Assembly: GCF_017795745.1 (NCBI RefSeq) | Contig: NZ_CP059067.1 | Span: forward strand, 2,294,001-2,358,000 | Source of the DNA: Rhizobacter sp. AJA081-3 | Lineage (GTDB): Bacteria; Pseudomonadota; Gammaproteobacteria; Burkholderiales; Burkholderiaceae_C | DNA: 64,000 nucleotides | Reading direction: 5' to 3' | Shown: positions 46,428-60,022 of the stretch, piece by piece | How positions within the stretch are numbered: the first letter of the stretch is position 1 | Layout: the number at the start of each line of letters is the position of its first letter | Position numbers and translations under genes: made by a program | Notes under the pieces: generated by a model | Told to the model about the DNA's origin: nothing | The model's input: the letters and a program-made list of their open reading frames with translations, nothing else | Databases searched by the model: none

Positions 46428-47246
46428 ATGAAGACCCTCCCCCTGTCGTTCCGCCTTTCCTCGCTCGTGCTGGCCACCGTGCTCGCCACGCCGCTGGCCG
46501 CCCAGGCCCAGAACATCGCCATCGTGAACGGCAAGGCCGTGCCCAAGGCACGCGTCGAGGCGCTGATGAGCCAGGCCCTGCGCCAGGGCAACCAGCAGCG
46601 CACGCCCGAGCTCGAGCAGCAAGTGCGCGACGAGGTCGTCCTGCGCGAGATGTTCATGCAGGAAGCCGAGAAGCGCGGCCTGGCCGCTTCGGCCGACTAC
46701 AAGGCGCAGATGGAGTTCGCGCGCCAGACCATCCTGATCCGCGAGCTGTTCGCCGACTACCAGAAGAAGAACCCGGTCACCGATGCCGAAGTCCAGGCCG
46801 AGTACGACAAGTTCAAGAGCCAGTCCGGCGGAACCGAGTACCGCGCCCGCCACATCCTGGTCGAGAAGGAAGACGAGGCCAAGGCGCTGATCGCGCAGAT
46901 CAAGGGCGGCGCCAAGTTCGAGGACCTGGCAAAGAAGAGCTCGAAGGACCCGGGCTCCGGCGAGAACGGCGGCGACCTCGATTTCGCCGCGCCCGGCGCC
47001 TACGTGCCCGAGTTCTCGCAGGCGATGGTGAAGCTCAAGAAGGGCGAACTCACCGAGACGCCGGTGAAGTCGCAGTTCGGCTGGCACATCATCAAGCTCG
47101 AGGACACGCGCGAAGCCAAGTTCCCGCCGCTCGAGGAAGTCAAGGGCCAGATCCAGCAGCGCATCGGCCAGCAGAAGCTCGCCGAATTCCGCGACGGCAT
47201 CCGCTCCAAGGCGAAGACGGACTACAAGTTCTCCAACGCGAACTGA
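46428..47246 (+). CDS. Periplasmic parvulin-type peptidyl-prolyl isomerase
   Basis: 272 aa. Signal peptide SLVLATVLATPLAAQAQ. N-terminal SurA-like helices (FMQEAEKRGLAASADYKAQ), PpiC domain at about 134-230 (YRARHILVEKEDEAKALI, FEDLAKKSSKDPGSGENGGDLDF, GWHIIKLEDTR), then a helical tail. Assists folding of outer-membrane or periplasmic proteins. Last gene of the msrB-yciB-bolA group. Confidence 0.95.
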   Translation: MKTLPLSFRLSSLVLATVLATPLAAQAQNIAIVNGKAVPKARVEALMSQALRQGNQQRTPELEQQVRDEVVLREMFMQEAEKRGLAASADYKAQMEFARQTILIRELFADYQKKNPVTDAEVQAEYDKFKSQSGGTEYRARHILVEKEDEAKALIAQIKGGAKFEDLAKKSSKDPGSGENGGDLDFAAPGAYVPEFSQAMVKLKKGELTETPVKSQFGWHIIKLEDTREAKFPPLEEVKGQIQQRIGQQKLAEFRDGIRSKAKTDYKFSNAN

Positions 47247-47253
47247 TCGCTCC

Positions 47254-47272
47254 CCGGGGCATTGCGCCCCGG
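47254..47272. terminator. Hairpin between convergent ppiC-type and LolD-like genes
   Basis: CCGGGGC/GCCCCGG with a 5-base loop, 8 bp after the isomerase stop and 15 bp from the convergent gene end. No T-run either way; placed to act as a bidirectional terminator, but weak by sequence. Confidence 0.4.
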
Positions 47273-47287
47273 AATGCGTCCCCCGCC

Positions 47288-47974
47288 CTACATCGCCAGC
47301 GCGCCGAGGTCGACCCGCCCGGCCTCGATGCGCAGCTGGCGGTCGCAGCGCGCGGCGATGCCGCGGTCGTGGGTCACCAGCACCAGAGTCGTGCCGGTCT
47401 CGCGGTTCAGTTCGAACATCAGCTCCATGACCTTCTCGCCGGTGGCGAAGTCCAGGCTGCCGGTGGGTTCGTCGGCCAGCAGCACCGCCGGCTGCACGAC
47501 GAAGGCCCGCGCCAGCGCCACGCGCTGCTGCTCGCCGCCGGACAGCACCTTCGGATAGTGCCGCAGGCGCTCGCCCAGGCCGACCCGGCCGAGCATCTCG
47601 GTGGCCAGCACCCGCGCATCGCGGCGGCCCTGCAACTCCAGCGGCAGCATCACGTTCTCCAGTGCCGTCAAGTTGGCCAGCAGCTGGAAGCTCTGGAACA
47701 CGAAGCCCACCTTCTGCGCCCGCAACGCGGCGCGGGCATCCTCGTCGATCGCGAAGATGTCGACGCCGGCAAGCTTGACGGTGCCCGTGGTTGGCGTGTC
47801 CAGCCCGGCGATGATCGACAGCAGCGTGCTCTTGCCCGAGCCCGACGCGCCGACGATGGCGGCCGACTGACGCGCCGCCAGGGAGAAGTCGATCTCGTGG
47901 AGAATCGTCAAGGTACCGGTGGAGTCGTGCACCTGCTTGGTGACGCGCTCGACTGCAATGATGGGTTCGGACAT
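47288..47974 (-). CDS. ABC transporter ATP-binding protein, LolD/YbbA-like
   Basis: 228 aa. Walker A GASGSGKST, signature LSGGEQQRVALARA, Walker B VLLADEPTGSLD. The pair with a divergent tesA-type gene matches ybbA-tesA in E. coli, whose product works with a YbbP-type permease; no permease gene is in this window. Its ATG overlaps the divergent ATG of tesA within CATG. Confidence 0.9.
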   Translation of the reverse strand: MSEPIIAVERVTKQVHDSTGTLTILHEIDFSLAARQSAAIVGASGSGKSTLLSIIAGLDTPTTGTVKLAGVDIFAIDEDARAALRAQKVGFVFQSFQLLANLTALENVMLPLELQGRRDARVLATEMLGRVGLGERLRHYPKVLSGGEQQRVALARAFVVQPAVLLADEPTGSLDFATGEKVMELMFELNRETGTTLVLVTHDRGIAARCDRQLRIEAGRVDLGALAM

Positions 47975-48659
47975 GAATGAGAGTCGGGTTCGACACGCGG
48001 CCACACGCCGCGACTGGCTGGCGCACTGTAGCCTGCTCGCGCTGGGCCTGTGGGCCGCGGGGGCGAATGCCGCGACGCCAACCGCCACGGCCTCGCCGAA
48101 GGCGGCGACCATCCTCGTGGTCGGCGACAGCCTGTCGGCCGAGTACGGCCTGCCGCGCGGCGCCGGCTGGGTCGCGCTGCTCGAGCAGCGCCTGGCCAAG
48201 GAAGGCTTCGCCGCCAGCGTCGTCAATGCCAGCATCAGCGGCGACACCAGTTCGGGCGGGCGTTCGCGCCTGCCGGCGCTGCTCAAGCAGCACCGGCCCA
48301 CGCTGGTGGTGATCGAGCTCGGCGGCAACGACGCCTTGCGTGGCCTGCCGCTGGCGATGACGCGCGACAACCTGGCGCAGATGGTGAAGGCCTCGCGCGC
48401 GGCTGGCGCCAAGGTGCTGGTGCTGGGCATGCAGGTGCCGCCCAACTATGGCCGCAAGTACGGTGACGACTTCTTCGCCCTGTTCCCGGCGGTGGCCCGG
48501 GCGGGTGGCGCCGCGCTGGTGCCCTTCCTGCTCGAGGGCGTGGCGAACGCGCCCAACGCCGAAGCGATGTTCCAGCCCGACCGCATCCATCCGGTGGCCG
48601 CGGCGCACCCGGTGATGCTGGGCAACGTCTGGCCGGTGCTGGCGCCCCTGCTCAGGTAG
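47973..48659 (+). CDS. tesA: Arylesterase / acyl-CoA thioesterase I (GDSL type)
   Basis: 228 aa. Signal-like helix LAHCSLLALGLWAAGANAA, then GDSLSAEYG (nucleophile Ser), GGNDALRG (oxyanion Asn) and DRIHPVAAAH (Asp-His), the SGNH hydrolase motifs. Periplasmic esterase/thioesterase. The first ATG overlaps the start codon of the divergent ABC gene, so one of the two starts may be further in. Confidence 0.93.
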   Translation: MNESRVRHAATRRDWLAHCSLLALGLWAAGANAATPTATASPKAATILVVGDSLSAEYGLPRGAGWVALLEQRLAKEGFAASVVNASISGDTSSGGRSRLPALLKQHRPTLVVIELGGNDALRGLPLAMTRDNLAQMVKASRAAGAKVLVLGMQVPPNYGRKYGDDFFALFPAVARAGGAALVPFLLEGVANAPNAEAMFQPDRIHPVAAAHPVMLGNVWPVLAPLLR

Positions 48660-48680
48660 CGCTTCGCGAGCTCGGTCGGC

Positions 48681-50666
48681 TCAGCGCTCGCGCACTGCCC
48701 CCGGGCGGTCGTCGCGCTCGCGGCGTTGTTCGGGCGCACGTTGCGGCTCGGCCTGCGGCGCTCGCGCGCCCGCATCGGGCCGATTGGCTTGCCCGTTCTG
48801 CTGGCCGGCGCCGCGCATCACCGCCCCTGGGTTCACCGCGGGCACCGGCGTGGCCGCCGGGCGCTGAACGGGTACCACCGGCTGGGCCGGTTGCGCCGTC
48901 GCGGGCCTCGGCAGGGGCTGAGCCTGGGGCGGCTGCGCGGGCTGAGCCGGCTGCGCGGGTTGCGCTGGCTGCACGGGGCGGATCGCCGGCGACGTTTGCG
49001 GCATCGGCAGCGGGCGCACCGCCGGCGGCGCCACGACGGCCGGTGGGGTGACCGGGGCCGTGCGAACCTGAGGCTGGTCCTGCGGTTGCGGCCGGACCTG
49101 CGGCTGCGTCGGTTGCACCGGCTGGAGTTGCGGCTGCGGTTGCGCAGGCCGGCCATCCGGGGCCTGGCGCACCACGTCCGGCTGGTCACCCCGCTTGAAG
49201 TTCGGGATTCGTTCGCGCACGGCCGGCGAGAGGCCGCCGGCGGGCGCAGGAGTCGGCCGCACCGCGGGCGCGTCCGGGCGGCGCTGGATGGGCGGTGGCG
49301 CCGCCACCTGCGGCGCCGCGACGATGTTGCCGCGCGGCGCCTCGGTGCCAAGCTCTCGCACAGCCGGCGAACTGCGCCACTGGGCCGCGGCTGCCGCCAC
49401 CGGCTGGCGCGTCGTCAGCGTGTTCGCGGGGACCACCGTCACCGCATGCGGGAACTTGCGATTGCGGTAGTCGCGTTCGCCCACCGCCTGCTGCGGGTTG
49501 TTGATGATGGTGGTGATGTTGGTGATGTTGGTGACATGCGTGACGTTGACGTTGCGCACGTAGCCCGGGCTGACGCGGTAGGTCGGCACGTAGACCTCGC
49601 GCGGTGCCAGCGGCACCCAGCCGACGGCCGGCCCGCCACCCACGGTGATGCCGATCTGAAGGCGCGGCCCGCCGATCCAGGCCACCAGCGCGGGCGCGTA
49701 GACCGGACGGCGCACGTAGGTGCCCGGCGACCAGCACCAGCTGGCGCCGACATAGACCCAGCGGCCGTAGTGGAACGGCGCGAAGCCCCAGGGCGCGTCG
49801 TCGACCCAGGTCCAGCCCCAGGGGGCGACCCAGGCCCAGCGGCCGGTGGTGTAAGGCGCCCAGCCGGCCGACACGCCGCGCGGCACCCACAGCGCGCCGT
49901 ACTCGGGGTTCTGCTGCCAGGCGCCGTAGCGGTCGAGGTCCTCGACGCCGGTCATCTCGGGCGAGACGTAGCGTGTGGACACGCTGCGGTCGTCGGCGCG
50001 GTCGCGCTCGGCGACCCAGCCGGCGAAGGCGTCGCGCACCGGCTCGACAATGCTGTACTGCGCGGCGTTGGCGTTGTCGAGCCAGAACTCGGCCCGCTGG
50101 CCGGTGAACACCGTCAGCGCGCTGCCGGGCCCTTCGTAGAGGGCCTGGCCGGATTGCACCGTGACGCGGCTGGTGTCGTCTTCGCGGTCGAAGCGGTAGC
50201 GGCCGGTGCGCTGCGCGGTGAATCGGCCTTCGCTGGTGCGCAGCTCGAACTCGGGCACGGCCTCGCGGCTGCGCAGCCGCACGGCCAGGCTGCCGCCGTG
50301 CAACTGCACCGACAGGTGCTCGTCATCGAGCCGCAGCAACTCGAACTCGCTGCCGCGGTCCACTCTCAGGGTGGTCGAGCCGATGCGGATCTCCGCACGG
50401 CCGTCGCCATCGGTGGCCACGCGGTCACCGGCGGTCAAGGGCCGGTTGCGCTCGGCGGCGATCCATTCGCCTTCTTCCGGGTGATAGAGCCACACCTGTC
50501 CCTGCACCTCGGAGATGCGGCCGACCCGGCCGGGCGGGTCGATCGCCTCGCCCTGGGCCTGCGAGGGCACGGGCGCGGCCAGCGCAGTGCCGGCCTGCAG
50601 CAGCGGGAAGGCACACAGGGCCGCCAGGGCCAGGCTGTGCAACAGACGGGGAGTTTGGCTTCGCAT
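48681..50666 (-). CDS. FecR-domain / DUF6600-type exported protein with long Pro/Gln-rich tail
   Basis: 661 aa from the ATG at 50666. Signal peptide LALAALCAFPLLQAGTALA. FecR-like beta domain at about 45-200 (GRISEVQGQVWLYHPEEGEW, GDRVATDGDGRAEIRIGSTTLRVD), then Trp-rich segments (WVAPWGWTWVDDAPWGFAPFHYGRWVY) and about 230 residues of Pro/Gln/Ala repeats (QPAQPAQPAQPAQP). Periplasmic or surface-associated; function unknown. The tail repeats could vary in length between strains. Confidence 0.85.
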   Translation of the reverse strand: MRSQTPRLLHSLALAALCAFPLLQAGTALAAPVPSQAQGEAIDPPGRVGRISEVQGQVWLYHPEEGEWIAAERNRPLTAGDRVATDGDGRAEIRIGSTTLRVDRGSEFELLRLDDEHLSVQLHGGSLAVRLRSREAVPEFELRTSEGRFTAQRTGRYRFDREDDTSRVTVQSGQALYEGPGSALTVFTGQRAEFWLDNANAAQYSIVEPVRDAFAGWVAERDRADDRSVSTRYVSPEMTGVEDLDRYGAWQQNPEYGALWVPRGVSAGWAPYTTGRWAWVAPWGWTWVDDAPWGFAPFHYGRWVYVGASWCWSPGTYVRRPVYAPALVAWIGGPRLQIGITVGGGPAVGWVPLAPREVYVPTYRVSPGYVRNVNVTHVTNITNITTIINNPQQAVGERDYRNRKFPHAVTVVPANTLTTRQPVAAAAAQWRSSPAVRELGTEAPRGNIVAAPQVAAPPPIQRRPDAPAVRPTPAPAGGLSPAVRERIPNFKRGDQPDVVRQAPDGRPAQPQPQLQPVQPTQPQVRPQPQDQPQVRTAPVTPPAVVAPPAVRPLPMPQTSPAIRPVQPAQPAQPAQPAQPPQAQPLPRPATAQPAQPVVPVQRPAATPVPAVNPGAVMRGAGQQNGQANRPDAGARAPQAEPQRAPEQRRERDDRPGAVRER

Positions 50667-50800
50667 GGGGTGCCTCGTTCTTGTCAGATCCGGCCCGGGC
50701 GCCGACACGGCAGCCAGGCTGTACCCCAGCAACGCGCCGAGGGCTGCAGCAGCCGACCACGCCACTGCGGGCGACACACAGCTTTACACACCCGCAGCGT

Positions 50801-51337
50801 TCAGTCGTCTTCCGCCGCGTCCAGGCCGGGGAACAGCACGCTGGTATAGCCGAAACGGCTGAAATCGCGCACCCGCATCGGATAGAGCTTGCCGATGAGG
50901 TGGTCGCATTCGTGCTGCACGACGCGGGCATGGAAGCCCTCGGCCTCGCGCTCGATGCGCTGGCCTTTCGGGTCGAAGCCGGTGTAGCGAATGCGTGCGA
51001 AGCGCGGCACCACCGCGCGCAGGCCCGGCACCGAGAGGCAGCCCTCCCAGCCTTCGTCCTCTTCGTCGGACAGCGGCTCGATGCTCGGGTTGAGCAGCAC
51101 CGTCTCGGGCACCGGCTCGCGGTCCGGGTAGCGGCGGTTGGTGGTGAAGCCAAAGATCACCAGCGCCAGATCCACGCCGATCTGCGGCGCCGCCAGGCCG
51201 GCGCCTTCGGCGGCGCGCATGGTCTCGAACATGTCGCGGATCAGCGCGTGCAGCTCCGGCGTGTCGAAGGCCTGTACCGGCTTGGCGACGCGCAGCAGCC
51301 GCGGGTCGCCCATCTTGAGGATTTCTCGAATGGTCAT
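50801..51337 (-). CDS. def: Peptide deformylase
   Basis: 178 aa. Motif 1 [10 protein letters not shown], motif 2 EGCLSVPG (metal Cys) and motif 3 QHECDHLIG (HExxH). Removes the N-formyl group from nascent proteins. It differs from the usual def next to fmt and is probably a second copy, at the end of the propionyl-CoA operon (ATGA overlap with the VOC gene). Confidence 0.96.
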   Translation of the reverse strand: MTIREILKMGDPRLLRVAKPVQAFDTPELHALIRDMFETMRAAEGAGLAAPQIGVDLALVIFGFTTNRRYPDREPVPETVLLNPSIEPLSDEEDEGWEGCLSVPGLRAVVPRFARIRYTGFDPKGQRIEREAEGFHARVVQHECDHLIGKLYPMRVRDFSRFGYTSVLFPGLDAAEDD

Positions 51338-51810
51338 CCGGCGATGGTAGCGAAGGCCGCAATGACCTCCGGCGGCGCCTGCACCAGTTCGATCAGGACG
51401 CCCTCGCCGCCGATCGGGAACTCTTCGCTGCCCTTCGGGTGCATGAAGCAGATGTCGAAGCCGGCCGCACCCTTGCGGATACCGCCAGGCGCGAAGCGCA
51501 CGCCATTGGCACCCAGCCACTCGACGGCCTTGGGCAGATCGTCGATCCACAGGCCGATGTGGTTCAGCGGCGTGGCGTGCACGGCGGGCTTCTTGTCCGG
51601 GTCCAGCGGCTGCATCAGGTCGACCTCGACCTTGAACGGCCCCGCACCCATCGCACAGATGTCCTCGTCGACGTTCTCGCGCTCGGAGCGGAAGGTGCCG
51701 GTGACCTTGAGGCCGAGCTTGTCGACCCACAGCGTCTTCAACCGCTCCTTGCTCAGGCCGCCGATGGCCACCTGCTGGATGCCCAGCACCTTGAACGGAC
51801 GCCCGCTCAT
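51334..51810 (-). CDS. VOC-family protein, candidate methylmalonyl-CoA epimerase
   Basis: 158 aa with two babab units: [29 protein letters not shown] and [25 protein letters not shown], ending [14 protein letters not shown]. The metal ligands of VOC enzymes would be Gln/His and Glu at these edges. It sits between pccA and def with ATGA overlaps on both sides. Carboxylase makes (S)- and mutase uses (R)-methylmalonyl-CoA, so an epimerase is needed; the assignment is from context. Confidence 0.8.
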   Translation of the reverse strand: MSGRPFKVLGIQQVAIGGLSKERLKTLWVDKLGLKVTGTFRSERENVDEDICAMGAGPFKVEVDLMQPLDPDKKPAVHATPLNHIGLWIDDLPKAVEWLGANGVRFAPGGIRKGAAGFDICFMHPKGSEEFPIGGEGVLIELVQAPPEVIAAFATIAG

Positions 51811-53837
51811 TGGAACTCCAGGATGATCTGGTCGACCGCGAGGCTCTCGCCCTTGCTCGCCGACACCTTGGCGACCACGCCGTCCTGCTGCGCGACGAGG
51901 ATGTTCTCCATCTTCATCGCCTCGATCACGGCCAGCTTCTCGCCGGCGCGCACCGCCTGGCCGGGCTGCACGGTCACGTCGACCAGCAGCCCAGGCATCG
52001 GCGAGAGCAGGAAGCGCGACAGGTCGGGCGGCGCCTTGAAGGGCATCAGCGCCTCCAGTTCGGCGGCGCGCGCCGACAGCACGCGCGCGTTGACCTGCAG
52101 GCCGTTGTGGACGATGCGGTAGTGCAGCCCGATGCGCTCGATCTGCGCGAAGAACGGTCGGCCGTCGATCTCGCCGCTGACGGCGATGTCGCGCAGCGGG
52201 CCGGCGAAGCGCAGCTTCGAGGTCTTGCCGCCGAGGGTGACGCGGTAGCTGCCGTCGCCGTCGGTCACGCGCACCGGCGTCTGGCGGCGCTGGCCTTGCT
52301 CATCGGCCAGCACGACGACGAAGTCCTCGCCCACCTGCAGTTCATGGCCAGGCAACTGCCCGGTGATGCGCGAAGCACGCTCGCGCATGCGCCGGTGCGC
52401 CGCCGCGGCGAGCAGGATCAGGAAACCCGGGTCGTCGTGCGGCACCAGCGCGGCCGAGAAGCCCTTCGGGTAGTTCTCGGCGATGAAGCCGGTGTTGAAG
52501 TCGCCCGCGACGAACTTCGGGTGCGCCAGCAGCGCCGACTGGAAGGGGATGTTGCTCGACACGCCGCGGATCACGAAGGCGTTGAGCGCCTCGCGCATCT
52601 TGCGGATCGCGTCGTCGCGGTCCAGGCCGTGCACGATCAGCTTGGCGATCATCGAGTCGTAGTACATCGGGATCTCGCCGCCCTCGTACACGCCGGTGTC
52701 CACGCGCACGCCGCCGCCTTCGGGCACCGGCATCGCCGATTCCATGGTCTGCACCGGCGGCTGGTACTTCACCAGGCGGCCGGTGGAGGGCAGGAAGTTG
52801 CGGAACGGGTCCTCCGCATTGATGCGGCACTCCATCGCCCAACCGCGGCGCGGGATCTGCGCCTGCGTGAAGCGCAGCTTCTCGCCGGCGGCGACGCGGA
52901 TCATCTGCTCCACCAGGTCCAGCCCGGTGATCGACTCGGTGACCGGGTGCTCCACCTGCAGCCGGGTGTTCATCTCGAGGAAGTAGAAGCTCTGATCCTT
53001 GCCGACCACGAACTCCACCGTGCCCGCGCTCTGGTAGTTCACCGCCTTCGCCAACGCCACGGCCTGCTCGCCCATCGCCTTGCGCGTGGCCTCGCTGATG
53101 AAAGGCGACGGCGCCTCCTCGATCACCTTCTGGTGCCGGCGCTGGATCGAGCACTCGCGCTCGTGCAGGTAGACGCAGTTGCCGTGCGCGTCGCCGAGCA
53201 CCTGGATCTCGATGTGGCGCGGCTCCTCGACGAACTTCTCGATGAACACGCGGTCGTCGCCGAAGCTGTTCTTTGCCTCGTTGCGGCAGGAGCTGAAGCC
53301 CTCGAAGGCCTCCTTGTCGTTGAAGGCCACGCGCAGGCCCTTGCCACCACCGCCGGCGCTGGCCTTGATCATCACCGGGTAGCCGATGTCCTTGGCGATC
53401 TTCACCGCCGACTCGGGCGTCTCGATCACGTCGTTGTAGCCGGGGATGGTGTTGACCTTGGCGGCCATCGCCAGCTTCTTGGACGCGATCTTGTCGCCCA
53501 TCGCGGCGATCGAGGCGTGCTTCGGGCCGATGAAGGTGATGCCCTCCTCCTCGACGCGGCGCGCGAACTCCTCGTTCTCCGAGAGGAAGCCGTAGCCCGG
53601 ATGCACGGCCTGCGCACCGGTCTGCTTGCAGGCGGCGATGATCTTGTCCATCACCAGATAACTCTCGCGGCTGGGCGCCGCGCCGATGAACACCGACTCG
53701 TCGGCCAGTTCGACGTGGCGCGCATCGCGATCGGCCTCGGAGTAGACGGCGACGGTGGCAATGCCCATCTTCCTGGCCGTCTTGATGACGCGGCAGGCGA
53801 TCTCGCCGCGATTCGCAATGAGGATCTTCTTGAACAT
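51807..53837 (-). CDS. pccA: Propionyl/acyl-CoA carboxylase alpha chain (biotin carboxylase + BCCP)
   Basis: 676 aa from the ATG at 53837. Biotin carboxylase domain from the start ([25 protein letters not shown]), ATP-grasp loop [28 protein letters not shown]; middle linker domain; C-terminal biotinyl domain with EAMKMEN (biotin Lys about 641). Works with PccB. 20 bp after pccB. Confidence 0.96.
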   Translation of the reverse strand: MFKKILIANRGEIACRVIKTARKMGIATVAVYSEADRDARHVELADESVFIGAAPSRESYLVMDKIIAACKQTGAQAVHPGYGFLSENEEFARRVEEEGITFIGPKHASIAAMGDKIASKKLAMAAKVNTIPGYNDVIETPESAVKIAKDIGYPVMIKASAGGGGKGLRVAFNDKEAFEGFSSCRNEAKNSFGDDRVFIEKFVEEPRHIEIQVLGDAHGNCVYLHERECSIQRRHQKVIEEAPSPFISEATRKAMGEQAVALAKAVNYQSAGTVEFVVGKDQSFYFLEMNTRLQVEHPVTESITGLDLVEQMIRVAAGEKLRFTQAQIPRRGWAMECRINAEDPFRNFLPSTGRLVKYQPPVQTMESAMPVPEGGGVRVDTGVYEGGEIPMYYDSMIAKLIVHGLDRDDAIRKMREALNAFVIRGVSSNIPFQSALLAHPKFVAGDFNTGFIAENYPKGFSAALVPHDDPGFLILLAAAAHRRMRERASRITGQLPGHELQVGEDFVVVLADEQGQRRQTPVRVTDGDGSYRVTLGGKTSKLRFAGPLRDIAVSGEIDGRPFFAQIERIGLHYRIVHNGLQVNARVLSARAAELEALMPFKAPPDLSRFLLSPMPGLLVDVTVQPGQAVRAGEKLAVIEAMKMENILVAQQDGVVAKVSASKGESLAVDQIILEFQ

Positions 53838-53857
53838 GGTGGGTGTCTCCTCCGTCC

Positions 53858-55390
<1,533 letters not shown>

Positions 55391-55404
55391 GGTCTCGTGT
55401 CTCC

Positions 55405-56412
55405 TCAGTGCTTGGGATGTTCGAACAGGTTCAGCAGCGCGCGCGCGGCCGCGGAAGGGGCGATGCGCGCGTCGACGACGTCGCGCAGGATCTGCGGCAG
55501 CGCCTGGCGCACCGCGGGGTGGTGGTCGAAGTCGGCACGCAGGCCGGCATGCACGCTGTCCCACATCCAGGCCAGCGACTGCTGCTGGCGCCGGGCATCG
55601 AATTCGCCGCCGGCGCGCCGCTTGGCATGGAAGTTCTGCACCATGGTCCAGAAAGCATCGACGCCCTGCGCCTTCAGCGCGCTGATCTGCATCACCTGCG
55701 GCTGCCAGCGGTCGCCGGATTGCGCCGGGTGGCCGTGAAAGTTGAAGACGCGCAGCGCGCTGGTGATCTGCGCCTGCGCTCGCGTGGCGGCGGCGGCGTC
55801 GAGGTCGGCCTTGTTGATGACGACCAGGTCGGCCAGCTCCATCACGCCTTTCTTGATGGCCTGCAGGTCGTCGCCGGCGTTGGGAAGCTGCAGCAGCACG
55901 AACATGTCGGTCATGCTGGCCACCGCGGTCTCGCTCTGGCCGACGCCCACCGTCTCGACGATCACCACGTCGTACCCCGCGGCCTCGCACACCAGCATGG
56001 CCTCGCGCGTCTTCTCGGCCACGCCGCCGAGCGTGCCACTGGCGGGGCTCGGGCGGATGTAGGCGGCCTCGTTGACCGAGAGGAGCTCCATGCGCGTCTT
56101 GTCGCCGAGGATGGAGCCGCCGGACACGCTCGACGACGGGTCGATCGCCAGCACCGCCACGCGGTGGCCCTGGGCGATGAGGAACAGGCCCAGTGCCTCG
56201 ATGAAGGTCGACTTGCCCACGCCCGGCACGCCGGAGATGCCCAGGCGGATCGCCCGGCCCGTGTGCGGCAGCAGCGCATTGAGCAGCGCATCGGCGCGCG
56301 CGCGGTGGTCGGCGCGCGTCGATTCGAGCAGTGTGATGGCCTTGGCCAGCGCACGCCGCTCGCGGCGGCGCACGCCCTCCATCAAGGCCTGATCGGGGGC
56401 CGGCAGGCTCAC
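55405..56412 (-). CDS. meaB: Methylmalonyl-CoA mutase-associated GTPase MeaB
   Basis: 335 aa G3E GTPase. Walker [10 protein letters not shown] at about 60, [18 protein letters not shown] (switch region), [10 protein letters not shown] and VINKADLD (NKxD). Gates cofactor loading and protects the mutase. 4 bp after scpA. Confidence 0.96.
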   Translation of the reverse strand: MSLPAPDQALMEGVRRRERRALAKAITLLESTRADHRARADALLNALLPHTGRAIRLGISGVPGVGKSTFIEALGLFLIAQGHRVAVLAIDPSSSVSGGSILGDKTRMELLSVNEAAYIRPSPASGTLGGVAEKTREAMLVCEAAGYDVVIVETVGVGQSETAVASMTDMFVLLQLPNAGDDLQAIKKGVMELADLVVINKADLDAAAATRAQAQITSALRVFNFHGHPAQSGDRWQPQVMQISALKAQGVDAFWTMVQNFHAKRRAGGEFDARRQQQSLAWMWDSVHAGLRADFDHHPAVRQALPQILRDVVDARIAPSAAARALLNLFEHPKH

Positions 56413-56416
56413 GGGC

Positions 56417-58579
<2,163 letters not shown>

Positions 58580-58657
58580 GTTCATCTCCTCGGGCTTGGC
58601 TCACCGCTGCTCACACTCTGCGCTTTGCAGGGGTGGACGGAAACGCCGCGCTTGGCC

Positions 58658-58677
58658 ATAATTCAAAATTGAATTAT
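58658..58677. promoter_or_regulatory. 20-bp palindromic operator between scpA and the GntR gene
   Basis: ATAATTCAAAATTGAATTAT: 9-bp perfect arms (ATAATTCAA/TTGAATTAT) with a 2-base centre. It is very AT-rich compared with its surroundings, 79 bp upstream of scpA and 46 bp upstream of the divergent GntR/FCD gene. Best reading: the binding site of that regulator, controlling both directions. Confidence 0.7.
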
Positions 58678-58722
58678 ATCTTCAGTGCCTTGGCTTTCAG
58701 CCAGCTTTCGCCACCCGCCACC

Positions 58723-59412
58723 ATGCCCGCGCTGCACCCCGACCTCCCCGTTCTCGCCGCGGGCCAGCCGCGCGCGAGCGGCCGCCTGGGTACGCGCGCG
58801 CTGTACGAACAGGTGGCCGAGCAGCTGCGCACGCGCATCCTCGCCCACACGCTGGCGCCGGGCAGCTGGATCGACGAGCAGGCGCTGGCCGCCGAGTACG
58901 GCATCAGTCGCACGCCGCTGCGCGAGGCGCTCAAGGTGCTGGCCGCCGAAGGCCTCGTGACGATGAAGCTGCGCCGCGGCGCCTACGTCACCGAGGTGTC
59001 CGAGCGTGATCTGGCCGAGGTCTTCCACCTTCTCGCGCTGCTGGAAAGCGACGCGGCGCGCATCGCCGCGCAGAAGGCCACGCCGGCCGAGATCACCGAG
59101 TTGCTGGCGATCCACGACGAGCTCGAATCGGCCATCGACGACCGCGACCGCTTCTTCGCCGCCAACGAGCGCTTCCACTTGCGCCTGCTCGAGATCGCCG
59201 ACAACCGCTGGCGCATCCAGGTGGTGGCCGACCTGCGCAAGGTGATGAAGCTCAACCGCCGCCAGTCGCTGTTCAAGCAAGGCCGCCTCGAGGCCTCGCT
59301 GAGGGAGCACCGGCTGATCATGGCGGCGCTGAAAGCCCGCAATGCCGAGCGGGCGCGCGCACTGATGCACAAGCACCTCGAAGCCGGCCGCGAAGCCGCA
59401 GCGCTGGCCTGA
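58723..59412 (+). CDS. GntR-family (FCD) transcriptional regulator of the propionyl-CoA operon (inferred)
   Basis: 229 aa from the ATG at 58723. Winged helix at about 25-90 (LYEQVAEQLRTRILAHTLAPGSWIDEQALAAEYGISRTPLREALKVLAAEGLV) and FCD ligand domain at about 100-215 (FFAANERFHLRLLEIADN). Such regulators respond to small organic acids or acyl-CoA. The divergent position and the palindrome in between suggest it controls scpA-meaB-pccBA; the ligand is unknown. Confidence 0.9.
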   Translation: MPALHPDLPVLAAGQPRASGRLGTRALYEQVAEQLRTRILAHTLAPGSWIDEQALAAEYGISRTPLREALKVLAAEGLVTMKLRRGAYVTEVSERDLAEVFHLLALLESDAARIAAQKATPAEITELLAIHDELESAIDDRDRFFAANERFHLRLLEIADNRWRIQVVADLRKVMKLNRRQSLFKQGRLEASLREHRLIMAALKARNAERARALMHKHLEAGREAAALA

Positions 59413-59443
59413 GCCGGCGCACGCCGCTGCGACAATCGGCGGC

Positions 59444-60022
59444 ATGAGCCGCCCCATCCTCGCCCTGATCGCCGCCGTGCCCCGCAATCGCGTCATCGGC
59501 CGCGGCAGCGATCTGGTCTTCCACGAGAGCGAAGACCAGAAGCACTTCCGCCGCGTGACGCTGGGCTGCCCGGTGATCATGGGCCGCAAGACATGGGACT
59601 CGCTGCCGCCGCGTTTTCGCCCGCTGCCGGGGCGGCGCAACATCGTCGTCACACGCAACGCGCAGTGGTCGGCGGAAGGTGCGCTGCGCGCTGGCTCGAT
59701 CGACGAGGCCCTGCAGATCGCAGCCGATGCCGCCCGCGTCTTCGTGATCGGTGGCGCCGAGCTCTATGCGCTGGCGCTGCCGCAAGCCGACGAACTGGTG
59801 CTCACCGAGATCGACGCCGAACTCGACGGCGATGTCTTCTTCCCGGACTGGCCGCGCGCCCAGTTCAGGCAGACTTCCTCCGAGCCGCATGTCACCGCCG
59901 GTGGCGTCGGCTACCGCTTCAACCACTACGTCCGGCAGGCGACCGCTTCGTCCTCGGGCACGGTTCAGCCCGCCGGCTCCGGCGGCCGCAGCGACAGCAG
60001 CCCGCCGATCAGCGATTCGTAG
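59444..60022 (+). CDS. folA: Dihydrofolate reductase
   Basis: 192 aa. LALIAAVPRNRVIGRGSDLVFHESEDQKHFRRVTLGCPVIMGRKTWDSLPPRFRPLPGRRNIVVTRN and VFVIGGAELYALAL are DHFR signatures. The usual LPWHLPEDL reads LVFHESEDQ here: the catalytic acid is kept but the conserved Trp is Phe. About 25 residues (QATASSSGTVQPAGSGG onward) extend past the normal end and overlap the convergent amidase gene by 58 bp. Confidence 0.95.
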   Translation: MSRPILALIAAVPRNRVIGRGSDLVFHESEDQKHFRRVTLGCPVIMGRKTWDSLPPRFRPLPGRRNIVVTRNAQWSAEGALRAGSIDEALQIAADAARVFVIGGAELYALALPQADELVLTEIDAELDGDVFFPDWPRAQFRQTSSEPHVTAGGVGYRFNHYVRQATASSSGTVQPAGSGGRSDSSPPISDS

